In this document: in pieces, positions 24,234 through 33,058 of the stretch
How the letters are laid out: each line of letters begins with the position of its first letter
Numbering within the stretch: position 1 is the first letter of the stretch
Assembly (NCBI GenBank): GCA_903951425.1
Contig: CAJBBX010000002.1
Span: 1-54,554 of the forward strand
Direction: 5' to 3'
DNA: 54,554 nucleotides
From: an uncultured Chthonomonas sp.
Lineage (GTDB): Bacteria; Armatimonadota; Chthonomonadetes; Chthonomonadales; CAJBBX01
Notes under the pieces: model-generated
Seen by the model: the letters and a program-made list of their open reading frames with translations, nothing else
Told to the model about the DNA's origin: nothing
Databases searched by the model: none
Position numbers and translations under genes: made by a program

Positions 24234-25601
24234 CTACTCCGGCAACGGCTTGCCCTTGGTCTCTGGGGCGAGCATCAGTCCGACGACGCCGACAAAGTAG
24301 ACGAAGGCAATGACGGTCGCCGCCTTTCGGAGGCCGATGGCAGGATCGCCTGCATCAGCGAACTCCTTGGCCAGTTTGCCCAGCGTGAACGGCGCCGCTG
24401 CGGCCAGGATGCGGGCGCAGTTGTAGCAGAACCCCACGCCCGTAGCCCGGAGCCGCGTGGGGTAGAGTTCAGGGAAGTAGACGGCGTAGGCCGAGAAGGG
24501 CGCAAGGCAGAAGACGCCGACGATGAAGGAGAAAGCGTAGGCGCCGGTCACGCTGTTGAGGGACCAGAACGCCACCTGGACGGCACCGAATGCCAGCGCG
24601 AAGACGCCCGCCAAGGCCGGCTTGCGCCCAACGCGCTCGCTTATGGCTGCGTACCCAATCATTCCGATGAATGCGCCGATGTTCTGTACGAAGAAGGCCT
24701 TGCTGGCCAGCTGGGTAAGGGCCTTCTTCACGGCGGCTGCCTGAGCGTCGGCCGGCAGAGCAGTGATCTCGGGCAGGTGTTCGAAGCTTGCCTTGAGTGC
24801 GCTCTTGATCAGGTCGGGCAGGAAGAAGCCGACACCCCAAACCCCGCCGACGCCTGCCGTGGCCAGCAGCACACCGGCAATGGTGTTCCTGCACAGCTTC
24901 TTGTCCCGGAAGAGCGCGGCGATGCTCCCGATCTCGCCGCCGCCCTTGTTCTGGCCGGCTGCATCGTGCGCCTTCTGCCACTGCTCGGGCTCCCGTACGG
25001 AGCTGCGAATCCAGAGCACGAGCAGGGCCGGGACGGCGCCCACCACGAAGACGTAACGCCATGACACCGCGCTGAGCACTAGCGTTACGACGGCCGCCAT
25101 CATGTTGCCCACCGCCGACAGCGCCTGCAGAAGCCCCAGCGCCATGGGGCGCGACCGCGCGGGCCAGACCTCCGCGACAAGGGCGGCTCCTGCGGCGAAC
25201 TCGCCGCCGACGCCCAGGGCCGTCAGGAACCGGCACAGGGCGTACTGCCAGGGGGTCTGTACCAGCGCGTTCAGGCCGGTGAATGTGGCGTAGATGAGGA
25301 TCGTTATCATCATCGTACGCGTACGGCCCAGTCGGTCGCCAAGCATACCGAACAGGAAGCCCCCGGCCGCCCACCCGAGCAGGAAGATGGCCGTCAGTAT
25401 TGGGCCGATCTCCTGGGCGGCGGTGGTCGGGTCAGTTACGCCAGGCCTGGTCATCAACTCAGTCAGCGACGTCAGGCGGACCAGGTTGAAGAGATGCTGG
25501 TCCATGGTGTCGAACATCCAGCCCAGCGCGCCGATGATGAGCACCGTCCAGGCATAGCGCGGTACGCCCTGGAACCACCGCAACTGCTTCGTCTCCGTCA
25601 T
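24234..25601 (-). CDS. MFS transporter, sugar/organic acid:proton symporter type
   Basis: A 455-residue integral membrane protein with about 12 hydrophobic segments. The loop 2-3 signature GMLGDRLGRTRTMM and the second-half ERVGRKPAL are characteristic of the major facilitator superfamily. RFLTALGVGGEFAAGAALVAEVWP resembles the sialic-acid and aromatic-acid proton symporter groups. PELYPTRLRATGVGFCYN is also typical of those groups. GGAG precedes ATG 25601, and the DUF6807 gene ends 19 bp upstream. It is the only carrier in the leftward carbohydrate block and probably imports the released products. The substrate is inferred from the neighbours, not from the sequence. Confidence 0.92.
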   Translation of the reverse strand: MTETKQLRWFQGVPRYAWTVLIIGALGWMFDTMDQHLFNLVRLTSLTELMTRPGVTDPTTAAQEIGPILTAIFLLGWAAGGFLFGMLGDRLGRTRTMMITILIYATFTGLNALVQTPWQYALCRFLTALGVGGEFAAGAALVAEVWPARSRPMALGLLQALSAVGNMMAAVVTLVLSAVSWRYVFVVGAVPALLVLWIRSSVREPEQWQKAHDAAGQNKGGGEIGSIAALFRDKKLCRNTIAGVLLATAGVGGVWGVGFFLPDLIKSALKASFEHLPEITALPADAQAAAVKKALTQLASKAFFVQNIGAFIGMIGYAAISERVGRKPALAGVFALAFGAVQVAFWSLNSVTGAYAFSFIVGVFCLAPFSAYAVYFPELYPTRLRATGVGFCYNCARILAAAAPFTLGKLAKEFADAGDPAIGLRKAATVIAFVYFVGVVGLMLAPETKGKPLPE

Positions 25602-25620
25602 GCCTGCCTCCAGCGCCCCG

Positions 25621-26811
25621 CTATCGGGTGCGCACTACCGCTCTGGGTGGGTCGATGAAGCTGCCACATACCTGCGCCACGCCGGCCGCCTCGGGCTCTC
25701 CGGCGTGCAGGTAGACGCGGTAGCGGAAGGTTACGCTCTCGCCAGCCTCCACCACCATGTCGCCCGTGCCCGCCGGCTTCTTCTCGAAGTCATGGATGCC
25801 GAATGGGTTCGCCGCGAAGAGGCCGTAGGTGCGGACGTGCCACCAGGTCGGGAAGCGCGGGTTGGCCGGGTGGTCGGCCATGGCCATGCCCATCGTCTTG
25901 CCCGCAACGGGGCCGTAGCAGTCGACCCACGGCGCCCGCATGCCCCAGGCCTTGCCGTCCATGATGCCCGTGCTGGTCACGATGTGACCCTTGCCGCGGT
26001 CGACGATCATTTCATCCGGTAGACGAACGCCGAGGGAGCCCTCTTTCGTGTCGCCGAAGGTGACCTTGGCCGGCCCGGCGGTGAAGGTGATCACGAAGTC
26101 GAGCACGTCGCCCGGCGCGTAGACCGTCACTTCGCGGGCGTCCTTGCCGACTCTGACGCCGTCGGGGCCGATCCAGTCGGTGGCCGTGGTGAGCCGCGCG
26201 AAGACCGGACCAGACTCCACCTTCTGTGCTGCCGCAAGGTCAACCGTGTGTGCCTTGGTGCTGGTCTCCGACCAGTAGTCGCCGCCGTTCACGGCGCCGT
26301 GCGTCCACCAGAGGCCGCGGTGGTGCGGGTGGTCCGCCGACTCGCCGGCCACCTTGGCCAGCGGGTACTGGCGGCACATGAGCGTGCCGTCCGGGGCCAG
26401 GAGCGGGTAGAGGTAGGGCTTGTTGGGCCCGGTGGAGGTGTCGTACTTCATCAGCAGGCGGTCACCGGCCCGCACCTCGATGCCGCCGGCTACCTTGGCG
26501 GCCTTCATTCCGGCGGCCTGGGGCGCCTTGCCCGTGCGGGCCAGCAGATAGACGCGCTTTTCGTCCTCGCGCAGGCCGTCCACCAGCCAGGTGGCCTCGT
26601 AGCCCCCGGCGACCTTGCGGACCTGCACGGGCCAGGCCTCGCCGCCCCGGACCTGGGCCGCCGTGGGGGAGTAGGGCAGCACCACGCGCGCCACGGCGCG
26701 GCGGCATCCGTGCGCGCCGGCGGTGACCTCGATTTCGGAGCCGCCCGGCGCGGCAACAGCGGCTACCGGCGCAAGGGCCAGAGCCGCCGACAAGAGGGAA
26801 AAGGGTCGCAT
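25621..26811 (-). CDS. Secreted DUF6807 (PmoA-like) family protein
   Basis: A 396-residue protein from ATG 26811 with AAAGGAG 7 nt upstream; the frame extends to 27324 only in the shadow of the next gene. The signal peptide spans about residues 1-20 (SALALAPVAAVA). The motif DHPHHRGLWWTHGAVNGGDYW is the hallmark of the DUF6807 or methane-oxygenase-PmoA-labelled family. Despite the label this family is not a methane oxygenase and usually sits in sugar-use loci of Bacteroidota and Planctomycetes-like genomes. Its beta-sandwich fold and setting suggest a role on sugars; the reaction is unknown. It lies between the glycosidase lipoprotein and the MFS transporter. Confidence 0.92.
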   Translation of the reverse strand: MRPFSLLSAALALAPVAAVAAPGGSEIEVTAGAHGCRRAVARVVLPYSPTAAQVRGGEAWPVQVRKVAGGYEATWLVDGLREDEKRVYLLARTGKAPQAAGMKAAKVAGGIEVRAGDRLLMKYDTSTGPNKPYLYPLLAPDGTLMCRQYPLAKVAGESADHPHHRGLWWTHGAVNGGDYWSETSTKAHTVDLAAAQKVESGPVFARLTTATDWIGPDGVRVGKDAREVTVYAPGDVLDFVITFTAGPAKVTFGDTKEGSLGVRLPDEMIVDRGKGHIVTSTGIMDGKAWGMRAPWVDCYGPVAGKTMGMAMADHPANPRFPTWWHVRTYGLFAANPFGIHDFEKKPAGTGDMVVEAGESVTFRYRVYLHAGEPEAAGVAQVCGSFIDPPRAVVRTR

Positions 26812-26845
26812 GGCAATCTCCTTTGCCCCGTAGTTCGCCGGACGC

Positions 26846-26864
26846 CCGCGCAAATCCTGCGCGG
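26846..26864. other. 7-bp inverted repeat between glycosidase and DUF6807 genes
   Basis: CCGCGCA (26846-26852) and TGCGCGG (26858-26864) pair perfectly with a 5-nt loop in the 113-bp gap. No T run follows on either strand. It may process or attenuate the leftward transcript. Confidence 0.35.
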
Positions 26865-26924
26865 CTTTGTACGAGACCATGGTGCGGGCGGCAGGCTCTT
26901 TCGCCCTGCGCAGCGAGTCGCCTC

Positions 26925-29900
26925 CTACCGGGCCTTCATCTCCAGCCTGTAGACCCGCCCCCCCGCCGGCCTGGGCACCACCACCGTCTCGCCGCTCCAA
27001 CTCTCCAGCGGCTTGCCGTCCAGGCGCACCGAGGCGAGGGCGCGGCCGTTGGGCAGCCGCGCCGAGAGGACTACCTTGCCCAGCGGTCGGGCGGCCTGGT
27101 CGCCTCGCGGGACGATGCGGAAGGTGGCGATGATCCGCCTGCCGCCGTCGCTGGGCCGCACGTTCAGGTCCAGCGCGCCGAAGTGGGTGGGGAGGCCAGC
27201 GACGCTGACTGCCTTGCCCGAGCCCTGCCAGCGGCGGAGTGTTGCCGGCGTCAGGAGCAGTGTGTCGCCCTCCTCCATGGCGAAGAGGTGGCGGTAGAGG
27301 TTCAGCCACTGGGCGTCGGCCCACATGTGGGGTTGGTCGCCGGCGGCCGTGTTCTGCTTGTTGTCGTACCCCTCACCCCAACTGAAGGTGTGGCCGGCGG
27401 TGTCGGTGAAGGCGCAGAAGTAGTCCGCGGCCCGCTCCGGCTCGCCGCGCAAGATGGCGCCGATGGCCCAATCCACGCCGATGTAGGGCCACGAGCTACC
27501 GGAGCCTTCGCTGAAGATGCCGCCGCCCCACTCGTGGGAGCCGCGCAGCATGCGGCGGTCGGTGGCGGTCCAGAGCGGATCGTGGGGCTCGAAGACCCGC
27601 GTGGGCCAGAGGAGGGGCGTGTGGCCCCACATGCCGTACATGCCGTCGCCCTGCTGCTCCACGCCGAACCAGAGCGAGCCCTCGTAGAGGCCCGAGCGCC
27701 GGAAGGTTCTGCGGCACGATCGGAGCAGGCAGGCGCGCAGGTCGGCGGCCTCGCGGCGGAAGCGCGCGGCATCGGCCGGGATGCCCGCCGCGGAGGCCGC
27801 ATCGGCGGCTTCGTTGAGGCCCAGCACGGCCCAGGCGTCCATGTAGTACATGTGCATGCCCTTTGTGACCGAGCCCACCTCCATGGCGCCCGGCTCGATG
27901 AGCCCGTAGCGCGGGTCGTTCGGGTCCCTCACCTCGGCCATGTGCTTGTGCCGGGAGTTGACCAGCCATTGCGCACCGCGCCGCACGAAGGGGTAGGCGA
28001 CGGCGCGGAGCCATGGGCGGTCGCCGGTGAGCTTGTAGTGCTGCACCACGCACCAGATGTTCTGGCCCTGGGTGTCGAACTGGCCGGGGCGGGTGTTCCA
28101 CAGGCCGTCGGGTCTCATGCCGATCCGGATCGGGATGTCTGCGAAGCCGGTTGGGCCCTGCGGCGCATCCTTGAGGTCCATGCAGTAGGCCCGTAGAAGT
28201 CTCCGCGACCGGTCGTGGAGGCCCGCCAGGTCGTAGGCGTATACGACGTAGGCCTGGTCGCGGAAGGCGAAGTCGTAGTAGAACCACGCGCTGCAGGGGT
28301 TGAACCAGACATTGCCTGCGATCCGCACGTCCAGGATGGCCCGCGCCGCCAGCCGCGAACGGTACACGTCGCCCAGCACCGCGTCGGGTGTGCTGATCTG
28401 CGCCGACGTGCCGGCGAACGCTGCCCACCACCGCAGCGAGGCATTCCATTCGGCGACCGGGTCACGTCGGGCTAGGTCGGCGAGTTGCGCCTGGGAGAAG
28501 GGCGGCGCGGCCTCGCGCGGCAGTGCCTCGCGGAAGGCGTGGGAGTAAGTGCCCATGCTGGCCGGGTCGCGCCGCTGGAAGGGGGGAGCCTTGAGCCAGA
28601 AGACCCGGGACCCACCGGCCGGCACCAGGCCCCCGAGCGGCAGATTCAGGCGCGCGATGCCCACGTCGGTCATGCCGTAGTTCTGGTTCTGCCAGCCGGT
28701 CTCGGGCGTGGCGCCCACGTCGATATGCTGCACGCAGAGGGCGTTCAACCGGCCCGCTACCAGCTCGGCGGGATCGGCCACAGGCGTGCCCGCGGGAAAG
28801 ACGTAGATCGCGCTGAGGCGGGTGTGCCGCAGGCGCGACCGGGCGTCGCATGCGGCCCGCACCTCGACCATGCCGTCGCCGTCCAGGTCGCCCGCCCCGC
28901 GGAAGCCGACGCAGATCACCCTGGGCTTCTGCGAGATGTATGTGAACCAGTCCACGGTCTGGGAGCCGGCGCCCTCCACCTCGTAGCGCAGGATCAGGTC
29001 GCCGGCCTTGGTCACCTTGCCCAGGAACGCGGCGATGTGGGGCGAGGTGGCGGTCCAGACATCGTGACGGACGCCGGCCTTGGCGGCGAACCGGTAGACC
29101 ACGGGCAGTCCGCCCATGCCGATGCGGGTGCTGGAGACGGCGGCCTCGGTGTCGCCAGGTCCGGCGCCGCACTCGTAGGTCTTGGCCCGCTTGTCGCAGA
29201 GGCCCCAGTCGCGACTGACGGCAGGCTCGAACGAGGCGCCGGCGGGCGTGAGCAGGAAGGGGACCGAACCTAGGCCGCGGACCACGCCGTCGGCGGGCCT
29301 CATGTCCGGCGGACCGTCCAATCCGGCGATCAGGGCGCTGGGCAAAGGCTTGGATGTCGGGTTGGTTACCTCGACGCGATAGATATCGTAGGCCCCGCTG
29401 CCGAACGGGCGCGACATGGCGGCTACCTTGTAGCGCAGCCCGCCGTGCTCCCAACTGCTCTTGATCGCAGGCAGGTAGCCGCCGACCAGGCCTAGCCGGA
29501 AGCCCTCCAGGTCGCCGGGCTCCAGCTCAACGCCCTTCTCTCGCAGACGGAACACGAGGTCGAAGGTGGGGTACCTGACGCGCATCCCCCGGCCGAGGCA
29601 GTTCAGGTCGCTCCGGCCGGTGGGCCATCCGAAGGCGCTCCACTCGTTGGCGGCGCTGTTGCGGCCGGGCGCAGCCTCCTCGAAGCTGGTGTCGAACCGC
29701 TCGTCGCGGGCCTCGCCCAGCCGCCTGAGGCGCGGCGGCGCATAGCCGCCCGTGCCGATCCTCGACATTTGCTCCATCCGCCGGGCGCGCTCGGAGGCCG
29801 TCACATCCTGCGCGGTGACCGCCTCGAAGGTCATGTCCGCGAACTCGCCGGGGCTGCCGTCCCACGGCGAGAGGTAGACCTCGCGCACCTCGGCGGAGTT

Positions 29901-30398
29901 CCAGCCCAGTGCGGTGCGGATATCCTCGGCCAGGCGGCGCGTGACGCGCGTCCACTGCCGCGGCGGCGCTGGGGCCACCCAGACCTCCACGGTGGGGTCG
30001 ACTGCCGCCGGTTCGCCCAGCCCGCCCGCGCCGAAGCCCAGGTAGCGCGAGGCGCCCGTCTCCGGGTTCACCACCTGCAACTGCACCACGCAGACAGTCC
30101 CCTCCGGCTTGCGCCACGACCAGTTCAGCACGCTGTCGCGGCCGACGAACAGGGGCTTGGCCAGCTTGAAGCCGTACTGCTTGTCCGCGACCCGGTAGGC
30201 CGCAGTTCCCGACGGCGCGTTGCCCGCCCGGTCGACGGCGCCCGAGATCGGCGTCCCGGCAGGCCCTGCGTCTCCGAGCGCCTCCGATCGGAACGGCTCG
30301 GCAGGCGGCATGGCGCCGGCGCCGGATCGGATCAGACAGGCTCCCAGGGCCGACGCGGAGAGCAGGGCCAGGGCCATGGTTCGCAGGTTCAGGGACAT
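26925..30398 (-). CDS. Lipoprotein six-hairpin-fold glycosidase
   Basis: A 1157-residue protein from ATG 30398, with GGAGG upstream. The lipobox LGAC (Cys21) marks a lipoprotein signal. Residues to about 600 are beta-rich: discoidin or galactose-mutarotase-like stretches and a GH-type N-terminal sandwich. From about residue 650 onward the chain matches the (alpha/alpha)6 toroid of six-hairpin glycosidases: AWFYYDFAFRDQAYVVYAYDLAGL, YGLIEPGAMEVGS, MYYMDAWAVLGLNEAADA, GLYEGSLWFGVEQQGDG and HMWADAQWLNLYRHLF. Acidic residues suited to catalysis are in those segments but I cannot assign them. It is the first gene of the six-gene leftward block, divergent from the GH2 gene. An outer-membrane or periplasmic location is inferred. 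Substrate unknown. Confidence 0.85.
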   Translation of the reverse strand: MSLNLRTMALALLSASALGACLIRSGAGAMPPAEPFRSEALGDAGPAGTPISGAVDRAGNAPSGTAAYRVADKQYGFKLAKPLFVGRDSVLNWSWRKPEGTVCVVQLQVVNPETGASRYLGFGAGGLGEPAAVDPTVEVWVAPAPPRQWTRVTRRLAEDIRTALGWNSAEVREVYLSPWDGSPGEFADMTFEAVTAQDVTASERARRMEQMSRIGTGGYAPPRLRRLGEARDERFDTSFEEAAPGRNSAANEWSAFGWPTGRSDLNCLGRGMRVRYPTFDLVFRLREKGVELEPGDLEGFRLGLVGGYLPAIKSSWEHGGLRYKVAAMSRPFGSGAYDIYRVEVTNPTSKPLPSALIAGLDGPPDMRPADGVVRGLGSVPFLLTPAGASFEPAVSRDWGLCDKRAKTYECGAGPGDTEAAVSSTRIGMGGLPVVYRFAAKAGVRHDVWTATSPHIAAFLGKVTKAGDLILRYEVEGAGSQTVDWFTYISQKPRVICVGFRGAGDLDGDGMVEVRAACDARSRLRHTRLSAIYVFPAGTPVADPAELVAGRLNALCVQHIDVGATPETGWQNQNYGMTDVGIARLNLPLGGLVPAGGSRVFWLKAPPFQRRDPASMGTYSHAFREALPREAAPPFSQAQLADLARRDPVAEWNASLRWWAAFAGTSAQISTPDAVLGDVYRSRLAARAILDVRIAGNVWFNPCSAWFYYDFAFRDQAYVVYAYDLAGLHDRSRRLLRAYCMDLKDAPQGPTGFADIPIRIGMRPDGLWNTRPGQFDTQGQNIWCVVQHYKLTGDRPWLRAVAYPFVRRGAQWLVNSRHKHMAEVRDPNDPRYGLIEPGAMEVGSVTKGMHMYYMDAWAVLGLNEAADAASAAGIPADAARFRREAADLRACLLRSCRRTFRRSGLYEGSLWFGVEQQGDGMYGMWGHTPLLWPTRVFEPHDPLWTATDRRMLRGSHEWGGGIFSEGSGSSWPYIGVDWAIGAILRGEPERAADYFCAFTDTAGHTFSWGEGYDNKQNTAAGDQPHMWADAQWLNLYRHLFAMEEGDTLLLTPATLRRWQGSGKAVSVAGLPTHFGALDLNVRPSDGGRRIIATFRIVPRGDQAARPLGKVVLSARLPNGRALASVRLDGKPLESWSGETVVVPRPAGGRVYRLEMKAR

Positions 30399-30444
30399 AT
30401 CGCCTCCAGTGCCAGCAGGTCGGGGCCGCTGCTGCGGCGGCAGG

Positions 30445-30450
30445 TACACT
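30445..30450 (+). promoter_or_regulatory. Possible -10 box GG-TACACT
   Basis: TACACT preceded by GG lies 80 nt before the GTG start of the GH2 gene at 30531, in the divergent region. The same GGTACACT is found before the genes at 53078 (+) and 42116 (-). Confidence 0.25.
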
Positions 30451-30530
30451 CAATCAGAGCATAGCTTACGGCGACGCCGTTGGCGGCGGTCTGCCTCGCG
30501 TGGGCAGTCGGCCCGAGGAGAGTTCGGCAA

Positions 30531-32498
30531 GTGAAAGAGACCTTCGACCTGTCGCAGTTGGATTGGACGCTGTCCGGATGGACGCCCTACCTCTGGGGCC
30601 TCATGCAGACGCTGGAACTGGGCGAACAGCCCGACGCCGAGGTTCAGGGCATGCCGGTCCGCATCCCCAGCTCCGTGCAGGCCACCTTGCGCAACGCGGG
30701 GCTCATCCCCGACTGGAACCTGGGCGCCAACTGGCAGCAGTGCGAATGGGTCGAGAACCGCCACTGGATCTACGAGGCCGTCCTCCCCGCGTCCATGCTG
30801 CCCGAGAGGCGCACCGCGCGACTGGTCTGCGACGGGCTTGACTTCTCCGGCTGGGTCCACCTGAACCACGCGCAGATCGGCGAGTTCCGGGGCACCCACG
30901 TGCCGCACACCTTCGACCTGACCCCGCACCTGATGCCCGGCGACAACAAGCTCCGGATCATCTTCGATATGCCGCCCCGCTGGCTCGGCCAGTTCGGACA
31001 CACGTCGCGCATGACCGAGTGGAAGGTGCGCTTCAACTACACATGGGACTGGCAGCCCCGCCTGGTGCAGATCGGCATCTGGGAGCCCATGCGGCTGGAG
31101 GTTACCGACGGCGCCGAGATACGCACCTTCACCGCCGTGGGCGATGCCGATGCAGCCGCGGGAACGGGCATCCTCCGCGCACGGGGCCTCGTGGCCGCTC
31201 CGGAGGGCTCCGGCGTCACCGTGGAGCTGTTGGAGGGCGATGCGTCCATCCGCCGCGCCGACCTCTCTGCCGCCGCCTTCAACACCGCGGGCGTCGCCTG
31301 GGACGGCCTGCCCGTACGCCTCTGGTGGCCCAACCTGGCCGGCGAGCAGCCGCTCTACACGGTCCGCTGCACGCTACGCACGCCCGACGGCGAACAGGCC
31401 GATGCCGCAGAGCGCCGCGTGGGCTTCCGCTCCGTGGAGTGGCGCCAGTGCGATGACGCCCCGGCCGGGGCCGACCCCTGGATATGTGTCATCAACGGCA
31501 AGCCCACCTTCCTGCAAGGGGTGAACTTCGCGCCGCTACTGCCGAACTTCGCCGACCTCACCGAGGAGCGCTACCGCGCGTTCCTCAGCCTCTACCGCGA
31601 ATTGGGCGTCAACATCTTCCGCATCAACGGCGTCGGCTACCTGGAGAAGACGTGGCTCTACGACCTCTGCGACGAGATGGGCATCCTCGTCTGGCAGGAC
31701 GTGCCGCTCTCCTCCTCCGGCCTCGAGAACATCCCGCCGGATGAGCCGCTACTGGTGGCGCAGATGGCCGAGACCCTCCGCTCCTTCATCGCCCGGCGGC
31801 GGCACCACCCGTCGCTGCTCCTCTGGTGCGGCGGCAACGAGCTGCAGCGCGTGGCGCCCGAGGGCTACGGCTCGCCGCTGGAGCCGAGCCATCCCATGCC
31901 CGCCGCGCTTCGAGCCGTGGTGGAGCAGGATGACCCCGGCCGCCGCTTCCTGACGACCACCTCCACCGGCCCGCGCTTCACCGCCGACGCCAAGGATTTC
32001 GGCAAGGGCGTCCACTGGGACGTCCACGGCCCCTGGAAGCCCTGGGACGACCTGACGGACTGGGCGGTCTACTTCGGCAACGACGACGCCCTCTTCCGCT
32101 CCGAGACCGGCGCGCCAGGCTGTGCATCTGCCGACCTGATCCGCCGCTATGCGGGCGAGCTGGAACCCATGCCCGTGAGCGCGGCCAACCTCTTCTGGCG
32201 GCGGCCGGTGACCTGGTGGATCGAGAACGCCCAGTTCGCCGCCGAGAAGGGCCGCCAGCCCGAGACGCTGGAGGAGTACGTCGATTGGAGCCGCCAACGG
32301 CAGGCCGACGCCCTGCGCGTCGCCGTCTCGGCCTGCAAGCGGCGCTTCCCGAAGTGCGGCGGCGTCATGCTCTGGACCGGCCACGACTGCTTCCCGTGCC
32401 CCACCAACACCAGCATCATCGACTTCGAGGGGCAGCCCAAGCCCGCCGCGCTGGCGTTGAAGGAAGTCTGGCACGCGCCGGCCGGCGAGGGAGCCTGA
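30531..32498 (+). CDS. GH2 family glycosidase, beta-mannosidase-like
   Basis: A 655-residue protein. It has an N-terminal sugar-binding jelly roll (FDLSQLDWTLSGW to DMPPRWLGQFG), Ig-like middle domains (RLWWPNLAGEQPLYTVRCTL) and a TIM barrel from about residue 310 (INGKPTFLQGVNFAPL). WCGGNE (Asn436-Glu437) is the likely acid/base and FRSETG (Glu525) the likely nucleophile, both in the expected places. The layout is closest to GH2 beta-mannosidases and exo-beta-glucosaminidases. No signal peptide, so it is probably cytoplasmic and acts on imported oligosaccharides. GTG 30531 is chosen because homology starts there and GAGGAG (30515-30520) lies upstream; a TTG at 30480 is possible. The methyltransferase starts 1 bp after its stop. 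Confidence 0.9.
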   Translation: MKETFDLSQLDWTLSGWTPYLWGLMQTLELGEQPDAEVQGMPVRIPSSVQATLRNAGLIPDWNLGANWQQCEWVENRHWIYEAVLPASMLPERRTARLVCDGLDFSGWVHLNHAQIGEFRGTHVPHTFDLTPHLMPGDNKLRIIFDMPPRWLGQFGHTSRMTEWKVRFNYTWDWQPRLVQIGIWEPMRLEVTDGAEIRTFTAVGDADAAAGTGILRARGLVAAPEGSGVTVELLEGDASIRRADLSAAAFNTAGVAWDGLPVRLWWPNLAGEQPLYTVRCTLRTPDGEQADAAERRVGFRSVEWRQCDDAPAGADPWICVINGKPTFLQGVNFAPLLPNFADLTEERYRAFLSLYRELGVNIFRINGVGYLEKTWLYDLCDEMGILVWQDVPLSSSGLENIPPDEPLLVAQMAETLRSFIARRRHHPSLLLWCGGNELQRVAPEGYGSPLEPSHPMPAALRAVVEQDDPGRRFLTTTSTGPRFTADAKDFGKGVHWDVHGPWKPWDDLTDWAVYFGNDDALFRSETGAPGCASADLIRRYAGELEPMPVSAANLFWRRPVTWWIENAQFAAEKGRQPETLEEYVDWSRQRQADALRVAVSACKRRFPKCGGVMLWTGHDCFPCPTNTSIIDFEGQPKPAALALKEVWHAPAGEGA

Positions 32499-32499
32499 C

Positions 32500-33045
32500 T
32501 TGCCCGGTATCTGCCCGCCGTGGCTCAGCCTGCTCCTGACGTGCGGCCTCCGGCACCGCGGCCAGGACCCCTTCCGCATCGTGGGCCCCTTCGTGCAGGA
32601 GGGGGCCACCGTGGCCGACGTGGGCTGTGGCCCCGGCTTCTTCACGGGGCCCATGGCCCACCTGGTAGGCGAGACCGGCCGCGTCATCGCCGTGGACGTG
32701 CAGCAGGGGATGCTGAACCGCGCCAAGGCGGACGCAGTGCGGGTGGGCATGGTGGAGCGCATCGACTTCCGGCTGGCGTTAGACACCGACCTGAAACTCG
32801 ACGAGGGCCTCGACTTTGTGCTGGCCTTCGCCGTTCTGCACGAGATGCGCGACCCCAAGGGCGCCCTGGAACAAATCACCCGCGCGCTCCGGCCGGGCGG
32901 GCGGCTGCTGCTGGCCGAGCCCATCTTCCATGTACACAAGCCGAAGTTCACCGAAGCGGTCCGGTTGGCCGAGTCCACCGGGCTCTACTGGGTCGACATC
33001 GTCGACATCCGCATGAGCCACGCCGCCGTCCTGCGCCGCGACTGA
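32500..33045 (+). CDS. Class I SAM-dependent methyltransferase
   Basis: A 181-residue protein starting at TTG 32500, with GAGGGAG (32487-32493) about 6 nt upstream and only 1 bp after the GH2 stop. Motif I is VADVGCGPGFF (residues 38-48). The acidic end of strand 2 is VIAVDVQQGML, and motif IV/V is FVLAFAVLHEMRDP. It resembles UbiE/Coq5-type or arsenite-type small-molecule methyltransferases but lacks the Cys triad of the latter. The substrate is unknown and its link to the GH2 enzyme is not obvious; it may simply share the transcript. It ends 13 bp before the convergent TauE gene. Confidence 0.9.
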   Translation: MPGICPPWLSLLLTCGLRHRGQDPFRIVGPFVQEGATVADVGCGPGFFTGPMAHLVGETGRVIAVDVQQGMLNRAKADAVRVGMVERIDFRLALDTDLKLDEGLDFVLAFAVLHEMRDPKGALEQITRALRPGGRLLLAEPIFHVHKPKFTEAVRLAESTGLYWVDIVDIRMSHAAVLRRD

Positions 33046-33058
33046 GGCGGCCCCGAAC

